Assembly (NCBI GenBank): GCA_963820035.1
Contig: CAWFYK010000009.1
Location: forward strand, 558,001-622,000
Reading direction: 5' to 3'
DNA length: 64,000 bases
Source: JAWWPG01 sp963820035
Lineage (GTDB): Bacteria > Actinomycetota > Actinomycetes > Propionibacteriales > Nocardioidaceae
Below are positions 43,060-50,791 of this stretch, piece after piece. Within the stretch, counting starts at the first letter, position 1; every line of letters starts with the position of its first letter. Under the pieces are notes generated by a model. The model was not told the DNA's origin and ran no database searches. It saw only the letters and a program-made list of their open reading frames with translations. A program made the position numbers and the translations under genes.

Positions 43060-43137
43060 TCAGCCGACAGCGATCCGGCCGATGGAGTTGCCGTAGCCCT
43101 CGCAGAACCACATGGCACCGTCCGGCGGCGAGGGCCG
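43060..43137 (-). pseudogene. fragment of a Vgb-like beta-propeller (streptogramin lyase) gene
   Basis: On the minus strand an open stretch encodes PSPPDGAMWFCEGYGNSIGR followed by IAVG and a stop. The pattern PDG.MWF.E..GN.IGRI is the repeat of virginiamycin B lyase-like propellers. Nothing matching the other repeats is found upstream, so only the 3' tail remains. The call rests on one repeat. Confidence 0.4.
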
Positions 43138-43260
43138 CCACTGACGATCAGCGCGCGATGGCGGGGAACAAGACCGATCATGAACCCTCCCAGGCCAACA
43201 AACGGTCTGACTCTACTCCTCAGGCACGTCGACCACCGGGCGCACAACGGGACATCGGAA

Positions 43261-43291
43261 CGGGGACCCGAAGCCGCACTTCGGGTCCCCG
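43261..43291 (-). terminator. strong terminator hairpin of the glycosidase gene
   Basis: Perfect 13-bp arms CGGGGACCCGAAG and CTTCGGGTCCCCG around the 5-base loop CCGCA, starting 17 bp beyond the glycosidase stop codon. No T-run follows on the minus strand, as usual for high-GC terminators. Confidence 0.85.
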
Positions 43292-43307
43292 GCTCCGAGC
43301 TGCCCTG

Positions 43308-44372
43308 CTACAGACGCGGGCGTGCCGTGCGCGCATCATGGACGAGCTCATCGAAGGCCGTCAACCGCTCACCATCGAGCACCCAGGGGCCGTTGGGAGA
43401 GTTGAGACCGGACGAGTAGTAGCACAACCCGGCCACGTTGGTGGTGAGTGCCTGGTCGTAGAAGTTGTGCATCCAGGTCGCCGCCTTGCCCGGGGTCCGA
43501 GGGTCGGTGCGGACACCCCACTCGCCGTAGGCGATCGGCTTCGTGGGGTACGCCGCCGCGAGCTGGGTGGCGACGTCGAGGGTCTGCGCCGGTGTCTTCC
43601 AGGCGCTGTCCTTCGCGCCGACGTACCACTGGTTGTAGGCGTCCAGGCCGAGAACGTCGCAGGCATGTGGGTCGCACCAGTCGAGGACGTTGGAGCGTCC
43701 CTGGACCCAGGTGTAGAAGGGCCACGACTGCAGGACGGGGACGAAGGCGATCGTGCTGCCCTTGGTCATCGGGTAGACGTGCCGGTTCATCGCGACGAAC
43801 GACGCCGGCGTGCAGCCCGCTCCCTGGTTGTCCCAGGGCTCGTGGTGCAGGGTGAACCAGACCGACCCGGCCAGACCCTTGAGTGGCGCGATCATGGTGG
43901 CCAGCCAGGCGTCCTGCTTGCCGTCGGCCATGTCCTGCCAGCTGGCGGGAACGTGCATCGACACCCAGGGCAGTCGACCCTTGCTGAGGTCGAGCGCAGC
44001 CCGTGCCACCAGAGCGGCCTCTTGGCCGGGCACGAAATAGGATCGGTGCAGGCCGTCGGCGAAGCCGAGCCGGCTCTCGATCCCGCTCGGGTCGTTGCCG
44101 TTGTCGTCGACCTTGACGCCGCACAGGAGCCTGCCGGGCTTCGGCCGCCCGGCGTACCAGAGTTTGCCGTGGGAGGACGGCCGCACGGACGCCTCGGAGA
44201 TGCGCGGGATCCCGGCGAGGGCGATCCCGGCGACCCCGGCGGCGCCGAACAGGAATGAGCGGCGGGTCGGCGCGACGGCCACACCACCACTCACGGCGTG
44301 GCGCAAGGCCGCACCCGCTGAGGATTGGTGGTCGGTGTGCGTCAGGGTGGTTGAGTTTCGAGCGAACATCAT
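43308..44372 (-). CDS. Tat-exported GH26-like glycoside hydrolase
   Basis: 354 residues; ATG 44372 or the adjacent ATG 44369. A twin-arginine signal TRRSFLFGAAGVAGIALAG begins near residue 36. The mature part has a TIM-barrel with FTLHHEPWDNQGAGCTPASF, placing a candidate acid/base Glu, and PIAYGEWGVRTDP with a candidate nucleophile Glu, the arrangement of beta-mannanase family 26. It probably acts on a mannan-like or other beta-glycan outside the cell. Monocistronic, ended by a strong hairpin. Confidence 0.82.
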   Translation of the reverse strand: MMFARNSTTLTHTDHQSSAGAALRHAVSGGVAVAPTRRSFLFGAAGVAGIALAGIPRISEASVRPSSHGKLWYAGRPKPGRLLCGVKVDDNGNDPSGIESRLGFADGLHRSYFVPGQEAALVARAALDLSKGRLPWVSMHVPASWQDMADGKQDAWLATMIAPLKGLAGSVWFTLHHEPWDNQGAGCTPASFVAMNRHVYPMTKGSTIAFVPVLQSWPFYTWVQGRSNVLDWCDPHACDVLGLDAYNQWYVGAKDSAWKTPAQTLDVATQLAAAYPTKPIAYGEWGVRTDPRTPGKAATWMHNFYDQALTTNVAGLCYYSSGLNSPNGPWVLDGERLTAFDELVHDARTARPRL

Positions 44373-44649
44373 GTTGGATCCTTTGGGCCAAATCCCCCGA
44401 AGCCCCCACTGTCGGCCCGCCCTGCCAGACTTATTGCTACTTAACTTGTCGACAGCAAGTAATACAAGCCGATCGGCCGGTCTCAGGCTGAAGAGCCGTG
44501 GGAATGAGGGCTAAAGTCCCGCCACCGACAGGCCTTCCGGCCAAGGCTCGTGGTCACCGGTGAGCGGGCTTCCGCGCGGGCATCACCAAGGTGTGCGACG
44601 CCGGAACCGTACCAAGCGGGCGTACGGGTGCAGTTTCTCGGCGCGTTCC

Positions 44650-44820
44650 GGCCATCGACGAACGCGGGGAGCTCGGCCGGGGCGAGCAGTTCCTGGCCGA
44701 GGTCTACAACGCGGTGCGATCGTCGCCTCAGGGGGAGCGCACGGCGCTCATCATCACGTTCGATGAAGCGGGCGCGACCTACGACCACGTGCCACCCGGG
44801 GCCGCCCCGATTCCGCTGCA
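44650..44820 (+). pseudogene. remnant of a phospholipase C/acid phosphatase-type phosphoesterase gene
   Basis: The plus-strand translation reads GEQFLAEVYNAVRSSPQGER then TALIITFDEAGATYDHVPPG, which matches the C-terminal catalytic part of the bacterial phosphoesterase (PLC/AcpA) family, where the usual form is ITFDE.GG.YDHVPPP. Upstream and downstream in the same frame nothing matches, so only about 50 codons survive. The second Gly of the motif is changed to Ala. Confidence 0.6.
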
Positions 44821-45127
44821 CAGCCACAGCGGACCGTCGGCGGCCCGGCGACTAGTTCTGCCGGGGTTGTTTCTCAACAATTTCCTGACCGAAAGTATTG
44901 CTTTGTCCAGAAGTGTCGGCGTAAGGTCGGCGACACGGCGAGCAGGGCCGTCCGGGTTGAGCATGGTCTTCAGTGCTCCTCGGTCCCCGGTCGGATCCTC
45001 GTCACAGGCCGCGACAAACCGCGCCGGAGCCCACCCCTTACCCCTCTGGGGGTTCGGCTCTGCCCTGAGCCAGGTGGCGCAAACCAGCCTCGACCCGGCC
45101 GAGCGGGTCGACCAGCGATGCGGCTAC
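44821..45127. other. non-coding stretch upstream of adhE
   Basis: No convincing gene is present. The first 100 bp are unusually AT-rich for this genome (around CAATTTCCTGACCGAAAG) and an unsupported minus-strand ORF begins there. Together with the remnants before it, the 44.4-45.1 kb interval looks like decayed or inserted sequence next to the fermentation island. Confidence 0.4.
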
Positions 45128-45163
45128 CTGTCACCGGTCCCTCGTTGGCGGGACCATCGGCAC
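45128..45163. promoter_or_regulatory. candidate DosR box pair upstream of adhE
   Basis: GGGACCATCGGCAC at 45150-45163 matches 9 of 10 fixed bases of the DosR form GGG(A/C)C-N4-G(G/T)CCC, ending 71 bp before adhE. Exactly 22 bp upstream CTGTCACCGGTCCC (45128-45141) has one perfect half-site. The same 22-bp offset occurs at two other promoters of this region. Confidence 0.55.
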
Positions 45164-45234
45164 TGTCGGCATCACCTGTCAATGGCGAGCCTGGAACCTG
45201 GGGCGGACAGCGCCCACGAGTGGCTGGAGGGCCA

Positions 45235-47889
45235 ATGACACAGGTGGAGACTCGGGGTGCGCCCGAGCAGATCGAGAAGCCGACCGCCCAAGAGGCAGAC
45301 GGGCAGCAAGCGGCCGTCCAGGACGATCGGCTTCGTGAGGTCGATCTGCTGGTCGACTCCGCAGCCGAGGCCGCCGAAGCCTTCCGCCGGCTCGACCAGG
45401 AGGAGGTCGACACCATCGTGGACGCGATGGTGCGGGCCGGAGTGAGGGCGGCGTCCGAGCTGGCGCGCGCCGCCATCGACGAGACCGGCTTCGGCGTGTT
45501 CGAGGACAAGGTCGTCAAGAACTACGTGGCCACCGAGTTCCTCTCCGACTACCTCAAGGACAAGAAGTCGGTCGGTGTCATCGACGAGGACGTCGAGCGC
45601 AACATCATCCGCGTCGCCGAGCCGATCGGAGTCGTGCTCGCGATCACACCGGTCACCAACCCGACCTCGACCGTGCTCTACAAGGCGATCGTGGCGGCGA
45701 AGACCCGCAACGCGATCCTCTTCCGGCCGTCACCGTATTCCACGCGCTCGTGTGAGCGGACGGTGGAGATCCTTCGCGAGGCTGCCGAGGCGGCCGGCAT
45801 GCCGCCCGGTGCACTCCAGGCGATTCCCGATGCGGCCCACGAGGTCACCCACTACCTCTTCAAGCATCCCAAGGTCGACTTCATCTGGGTGACGGGCGGG
45901 CCCAAGATCGTGGCCCTCGCCAACGCCGCAGGCAAGCCCGGCCTGAGCGTCGGACCCGGAAACGCACCGATCTACATCCACAAGACTGCGGACATCCAGG
46001 GCGCCGTCGTGGACATCCTGATCTCCAAGACGTTCGATGCCTCGATGATCTGCCCGGCGGAGCAGACCTGCATCATCGACGACGAGGTCTATGACGGCAT
46101 GGTCGCCGAGTTCGAACGAATGGGTGCCCACCTCCTCAACGAGGAACAAGTCGGCCTGCTGGCCGAGTTCTCGTTCGGTGGATGCGACAAGATCAACCTG
46201 GCCGCCCTCGGGCAGCAGGCTCCGGAGTTGGCCGAACGAGCCGGGTTCACCGTTCCTCCGATGACGAAGATCCTGCTGGCCCCATTGCCGGCCGACCTCG
46301 TCGAGCTCGATGCGCACCCGCTCGTGCAGGAGAAGCTGATGCCGGTTCTCGGCCTGGTCCGGGCGAGCAGCGTGCAGCACGGCATCGATGCTGCGGTGCT
46401 GGTCACTGAACATGGCGGACTCGGCCACACCTCCGCGATCTACGCCCACGACGATGACGTCGTGACGGCGTACTCACTCGCCGTCCGCACCGGCCGGATC
46501 CTGGTGAACGCACCGACGGCGGTCGGCGCGCTTGGCGGTATCTACAACAACCTGACGCCGACGTTCTCGCTCGGCTGCGGGACCTGGGGCGGCTCGAGCA
46601 CCACCGAGAACGTCAACTATCTCCAGCTGCTCAACATCAAGACGGTCTCCTATCGGCGGACCCCACCGCAGTGGTTCCGGGTGCCGTCCAACACCTTCTT
46701 CAACAGCGGCGCACTGGAGAACCTCCGCGACGTCGAGGCCGAGGTCGTCGTCGTCGTGACCGACGCGCCGAGCGAGGAACGCGGCGTCGTCGAGCAACTG
46801 CGTGGCAAGCTGCGCACCAGCCACATCCAGGTGTTCAGCGAGGTCGAGCCCGAGCCCGACGAGGCGACGATCCAACGAGGGGTGGCGTTGCTGGAGCGCA
46901 TCCGCCCTGATGTGATCATCGCCGTCGGCGGTGGGTCCGTCATCGACGCGGCGAAGGCGATGCGGCTGTTCCACGAACATCCCGAGAAGAGCCTCGACGA
47001 CCTGACGCTGCCGTTCCTCGACCCCCGCAAGCGAGTGGCGGAATTCCCGCGAGACGTGCACCGGGTGCGGCTGATCGCGATCCCGACCACCTCGGGAACG
47101 GGTTCCGAGGTATCCCCGGCGGCCGTCGTGACCGTGGGGGATCGCAAGCAGACGCTCGTCGACTACTGCCTGGTCCCCGACATCGCCATCGTCGATCCGC
47201 TCCTCACCCTGTCGATGCCCCGGTCCGTCACCGTGGACAGCGGGATCGATGCCCTGACGCACGCTCTCGAGGCGGTTGCGTCGATCTTCGCGTCGCCCTA
47301 CACCGATGCGTTCTGTGTGCAGGCGGCTCGGCTGATCTTCGAGGCACTCCCCAAGGTGTACGACGACCCGAGCGACCTCGCCGCGCGCAGCGACATGGCC
47401 AACGCGGCGACCCTGGCCGGCTTGGCCTTCTCCAACGCCTTCGTCGGCACCAACCACGCCCTGGCTCACGCCGTTGGCGCCCGCTTCGGGATCGCCCACG
47501 GGAGAGCCAACGGGCTGTTCCTTCCACATCTGCTGCGTTACAACGCCGGTGTGCCGAGCAAGTTCATGCCCGCCCCCGGCTACTCGTCATACATCGCGCC
47601 CGACAAGTACGCCCAGCTGGGCCGGATCGTGTTCGGCGGACGCGAGCCGGACGAGAGCAGGCGGCGGCTCTTCCAAGGTGTCGAGGACCTGCTCGACCGG
47701 CTCGAGATGCCGCGCGCACTGGCGGACCTCGGAGTCTCCGAGGCCGAGTTCGAGGAAGCCCTTCCGCAACTCACCATGGCGGCGTTCGAGGACCTGAGCA
47801 ACCGCACCAACCCGCGGATGCCCTTGATGAGCGAGATCAGCGACCTGCTGCGTCTCGGCTACTACGGCGGTGAGCACGCACCTGCCTGA
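45235..47889 (+). CDS. adhE: bifunctional acetaldehyde-CoA/alcohol dehydrogenase
   Basis: 884 residues from ATG 45235 with GGAGGG upstream. The N-terminal aldehyde dehydrogenase half has AITPVTNPTSTVLYKAIVAA, NAPIYIHKTADI and the catalytic Cys in ASMICPAEQTC. The C-terminal iron-dependent alcohol dehydrogenase half has GGGSVIDAAKAM, PTTSGTGSEVSPAAVVT, GIDALTHALEA and NHALAHAVGARFGIAHGRAN with the iron-binding His residues. It reduces acetyl-CoA to ethanol with two NADH. First gene of a fermentation operon. Confidence 0.96.
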   Translation: MTQVETRGAPEQIEKPTAQEADGQQAAVQDDRLREVDLLVDSAAEAAEAFRRLDQEEVDTIVDAMVRAGVRAASELARAAIDETGFGVFEDKVVKNYVATEFLSDYLKDKKSVGVIDEDVERNIIRVAEPIGVVLAITPVTNPTSTVLYKAIVAAKTRNAILFRPSPYSTRSCERTVEILREAAEAAGMPPGALQAIPDAAHEVTHYLFKHPKVDFIWVTGGPKIVALANAAGKPGLSVGPGNAPIYIHKTADIQGAVVDILISKTFDASMICPAEQTCIIDDEVYDGMVAEFERMGAHLLNEEQVGLLAEFSFGGCDKINLAALGQQAPELAERAGFTVPPMTKILLAPLPADLVELDAHPLVQEKLMPVLGLVRASSVQHGIDAAVLVTEHGGLGHTSAIYAHDDDVVTAYSLAVRTGRILVNAPTAVGALGGIYNNLTPTFSLGCGTWGGSSTTENVNYLQLLNIKTVSYRRTPPQWFRVPSNTFFNSGALENLRDVEAEVVVVVTDAPSEERGVVEQLRGKLRTSHIQVFSEVEPEPDEATIQRGVALLERIRPDVIIAVGGGSVIDAAKAMRLFHEHPEKSLDDLTLPFLDPRKRVAEFPRDVHRVRLIAIPTTSGTGSEVSPAAVVTVGDRKQTLVDYCLVPDIAIVDPLLTLSMPRSVTVDSGIDALTHALEAVASIFASPYTDAFCVQAARLIFEALPKVYDDPSDLAARSDMANAATLAGLAFSNAFVGTNHALAHAVGARFGIAHGRANGLFLPHLLRYNAGVPSKFMPAPGYSSYIAPDKYAQLGRIVFGGREPDESRRRLFQGVEDLLDRLEMPRALADLGVSEAEFEEALPQLTMAAFEDLSNRTNPRMPLMSEISDLLRLGYYGGEHAPA

Positions 47890-47926
47890 GGCAGGTTGCT
47901 GACGAGATGGCCCGGGAGGAGGAGCG

Positions 47927-48508
47927 ATGTTCAACGTGAGGATCCATGGTCGAGGCGGCCAAGGCGCCGTGACGGCCGCCGAGATGCTGTCGGTAGCCGC
48001 GTTCGACGAGGGCCGCCACGCGCAGGCGTTTCCCACGTTCGGCTCCGAGCGGAGCGGGGCGCCCGTCGTGTCCTTCTGTCGCATCGACGAGAAGGCGATC
48101 CGGATCCATGAGCCGATCTCCGAGCCAGACGCGCTGATCGTGCAGGATCCGACGCTCCTCCATCAAGTGAAGGTCTTCGACGGCGTCGGGCCGGCCGCCT
48201 ACATCTTGATCAACACGTCCCGGACATTCGAAGAGCTCGGCATCGGCGAGTTCTCCACGGGGTTCCGCGAGGGCCGACTGATCACCGTGCCCGCCACCGA
48301 CATGGCACGCGAGCACCTCGGGCGACCGCTCCCCAACGCCGCGCTGCTCGGGGGCTTCGCCGCGTTGACCGACGTCGTTTCGCTCGAGTCCGTGGTGCGG
48401 GCGATCAAGCAGCGGTTCGCGGGAAGCGTCGGCGAGGGCAACGCTGCGGCTGCGACCGCCGCGTTCGACTTCGTCGTACAACAGAAGGGACGGCTCGCTG
48501 ATGCTTGA
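47927..48508 (+). CDS. porG: pyruvate:ferredoxin oxidoreductase-type gamma subunit
   Basis: 193 residues, with GGAGGAG upstream. The segment VRIHGRGGQGAVTAAEMLSV and QAFPTFGSERSGAPVVSFCR are signatures of the gamma (POR) domain of 2-oxoacid:acceptor oxidoreductases, which binds CoA. It lies 37 bp after adhE and overlaps the alpha-subunit gene by eight bases. Acts in the cytosol as part of a thiamine-diphosphate iron-sulfur complex. Confidence 0.93.
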   Translation: MFNVRIHGRGGQGAVTAAEMLSVAAFDEGRHAQAFPTFGSERSGAPVVSFCRIDEKAIRIHEPISEPDALIVQDPTLLHQVKVFDGVGPAAYILINTSRTFEELGIGEFSTGFREGRLITVPATDMAREHLGRPLPNAALLGGFAALTDVVSLESVVRAIKQRFAGSVGEGNAAAATAAFDFVVQQKGRLADA

Positions 48509-49757
48509 GCAGATCGAAGGGTCGCAGGCGGTCGCCAGGGCCGTCGCCCTGTGTCGACCGGAGGTGGTGTCGGCGTACCCGATCTCGCCGCAGACCCACA
48601 TCGTCGAGGCGCTGTCCGACGCCGTGCGGACGGGCGATCTGAGCCGGTGTGAGTATCTGATGGTCGAGTCGGAGTTCGGTGCGATGTCTGCATGCATCGG
48701 AGCGTCCGCCGCGGGCGCCCGCACCTACACCGCGACCTCCAGCCAAGGCCTGCTCTTCATGGCTGAGGCCCTGTTCAACGCCTCGGGACTCGGCCTGCCG
48801 ATCGTGATGACCGTCGCCAACCGAGCCATCGGAGCCCCGATCAACATCTGGAACGACCACTCCGACTCGATGGCGATGCGCGACTCGGGCTGGATCCAGC
48901 TGTTCGCCGAGTCGAACCAGGAGGCGGTCGACCTGCATGTGCAGGCATTCCGGCTCGCGGAACGGCTCTCGGTGCCGGTGATGGTCTGCATGGACGGCTT
49001 CATCCTCACCCACGCGGTCGAGGAGATCGAAGTGCCCGATCAGGAGCAGGTTGACGCGTTCCTCCCTCCGTTCGCGCCGCGTCAGATGCTCGACCCCGCC
49101 GACCCCATCACGATGGGTGCGATGGTGGGGCCAGAGGCGTTCGCCGAGGTGAAGTACCTCATGCACGCGAAGCAGATGCAGGCACTCGACGTGATCCCCG
49201 GCATCGCCGCGGAGTTCGAGGAGGCCTTCGGCCGGCCCTCCGGTGGCCTGGTGCGGCCCTACCGTACGGCGGATGCCGAGACGATCGTGGTCGCGCTCGG
49301 CTCGGTCCTCGGCACCATCGAGGACGTCATCGACACGATGCGCGACGAGGGCGCCAAGATCGGTGCCCTCGGCGTGACGTGCTTCCGGCCATGGCCGATC
49401 GACGAGGTCTGCGCGGCGCTCGCGGGGGCCAGGCGTGTCGTGGTCGTCGAGAAGGCCTTCGCCGTCGGCGCCGGCGGCATCGTCGGTCAGAACACCCGGT
49501 TGGCTCTCGGCCGGCTGCCCACCACGCTCTATAACGTGGTCGCCGGCCTGGGTGGGCGACCGGTGACCCGAGCCTCCTTGCGCCAACTCTTCGACGACGT
49601 CCACGACGACCGACTCGACGCTCACCAGCTCCACTTCCTCGACCTCGACAAGGAGCTGGTCGAGCGGGAGATCGCCCGCACGGAGGCTGGCCGGCCGGGA
49701 CCACATGCCGAGCACATGCTGCGCGAGCTGGGCACCGTCGGCTCCGGATCGCACTGA
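48501..49757 (+). CDS. porA: pyruvate:ferredoxin oxidoreductase-type alpha subunit
   Basis: 418 residues. N-terminal EGSQAVARAVALCRPEVVSA and AYPISPQTHIVEALSD, then VESEFGAMSACIGASAAGAR and TYTATSSQGLLFMAEAL are pyrimidine-binding domain motifs of the alpha subunit. The C-terminal domain holds FRPWPIDEVCAAL and VVVVEKAFAVGAGGIVGQN. The class includes pyruvate and 2-oxoisovalerate enzymes; the adhE neighbour favours pyruvate, making acetyl-CoA, CO2 and reduced ferredoxin. Confidence 0.93.
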   Translation: MLEQIEGSQAVARAVALCRPEVVSAYPISPQTHIVEALSDAVRTGDLSRCEYLMVESEFGAMSACIGASAAGARTYTATSSQGLLFMAEALFNASGLGLPIVMTVANRAIGAPINIWNDHSDSMAMRDSGWIQLFAESNQEAVDLHVQAFRLAERLSVPVMVCMDGFILTHAVEEIEVPDQEQVDAFLPPFAPRQMLDPADPITMGAMVGPEAFAEVKYLMHAKQMQALDVIPGIAAEFEEAFGRPSGGLVRPYRTADAETIVVALGSVLGTIEDVIDTMRDEGAKIGALGVTCFRPWPIDEVCAALAGARRVVVVEKAFAVGAGGIVGQNTRLALGRLPTTLYNVVAGLGGRPVTRASLRQLFDDVHDDRLDAHQLHFLDLDKELVEREIARTEAGRPGPHAEHMLRELGTVGSGSH

Positions 49758-49767
49758 GGAGTTCGCC

Positions 49768-50790
49768 ATGGCTGTGCAGGAGATCAAGCTCTACCAGGTA
49801 GGAACGTTCGCCGCGGGCAACCGGCTGCTCGACCTCGAGGAGCGCTCGGTCCAGGCGAGGATGGACCGCTCCAACGCGATCACGTCAGGACACCGCGCGT
49901 GCCAGGGCTGCGGGGAGGTGCTCGGGGCCCGCTACGTCCTCGATGCGGCGATGCGCGCGACCGGGGGAAACCTGATCGCGGCGAATGCCACCGGGTGCCT
50001 CGAGGTCTTCTCGACGCCGTATCCCGAGTCGTCCTGGCAGCTGCCCTGGGTGCACTCCCTGTTCGGCAACGCCCCTGCTGTGGCGAGCGGCATCGCTGCA
50101 GCGCTGCGGGCGAAGGGCCTCACCGACACCCGGGTCATCGGCCAGGCCGGTGACGGCGGGACGGTCGACATCGGGTTCGGCTGCCTGTCCGGGATGTTCG
50201 AACGCAACGACGACGTGCTCTTCGTCTGTTACGACAACGAGGGTTACATGAACACGGGCGTGCAGCGGTCAGGAGCGACCCCGCCGGCCGCACGAACCGC
50301 GAATACCAAAGCAATCGGACCCGAGCCCGGCAATGCGTTCGGACAGGGCAAGAACGTCCCGCTGATCGCCATGGCACATGAGGTCCAGTACGTCGCAACG
50401 GCCACGGTCGCCGACCTCAGGGACCTCGAGTACAAGGTCGAGAAGGCCATGACATTCCGCGGCGCGCGCTATCTGCACGTCTTCGTGCCGTGCCCGCTCG
50501 GCTGGGGATCCGCCTCCAAGGACACGATCCGCATCGCCCGGTTGGCCAAGGAGACCGGCATCTTCCCGGTGTTCGAGGCGGAGGACGGCCAGGTCACCGG
50601 CGTATCCAAGATCCGGCGGCAGGTGCCGGTGGAGGAGTACCTGAAACTTCAGCGTCGGTTCGCGCATCTCTTCGGGGAGCACCCGAACGACGAGGTCATC
50701 GCCCGCATCCAGGCCGGCGCCGACCGCAACATCGCCAGGTTCGGGCTGCTCGCCGGTCAGGACGAGGGCGCCGAGCTACCGGGAGCCTGA
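49768..50790 (+). CDS. porB: pyruvate:ferredoxin oxidoreductase-type beta subunit
   Basis: 340 residues from ATG 49768, with TGAGGAG upstream. Thiamine-diphosphate domain: SGHRACQGCGEVLGARYVLD carries two cysteines of the 4Fe-4S cluster, GQAGDGGTVDIGFGCLSGMF binds Mg-ThDP, and NEGYMNTGVQRSGATPPAAR with Cys in FVPCPLGW completes the pattern. With PorG and PorA it forms the oxygen-sensitive complex. Its presence in an apparently aerobic actinobacterium implies anaerobic or microaerobic use. Confidence 0.94.
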   Translation: MAVQEIKLYQVGTFAAGNRLLDLEERSVQARMDRSNAITSGHRACQGCGEVLGARYVLDAAMRATGGNLIAANATGCLEVFSTPYPESSWQLPWVHSLFGNAPAVASGIAAALRAKGLTDTRVIGQAGDGGTVDIGFGCLSGMFERNDDVLFVCYDNEGYMNTGVQRSGATPPAARTANTKAIGPEPGNAFGQGKNVPLIAMAHEVQYVATATVADLRDLEYKVEKAMTFRGARYLHVFVPCPLGWGSASKDTIRIARLAKETGIFPVFEAEDGQVTGVSKIRRQVPVEEYLKLQRRFAHLFGEHPNDEVIARIQAGADRNIARFGLLAGQDEGAELPGA

Positions 50791-50791
50791 C

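Noticed and set aside
44507..44520. DosR box AGGGCTAAAGTCCC near the glycosidase gene
   Set aside because: One half-site is perfect but the other is shifted by one base, no partner occurs at 22 bp, and no DosR-type gene lies directly downstream.
44779..44964. Minus-strand ORF starting MLNPDGPARRVADLTP
   Set aside because: It has no recognisable domain or ribosome-binding site and overlaps the phosphoesterase remnant; coding character is weak.
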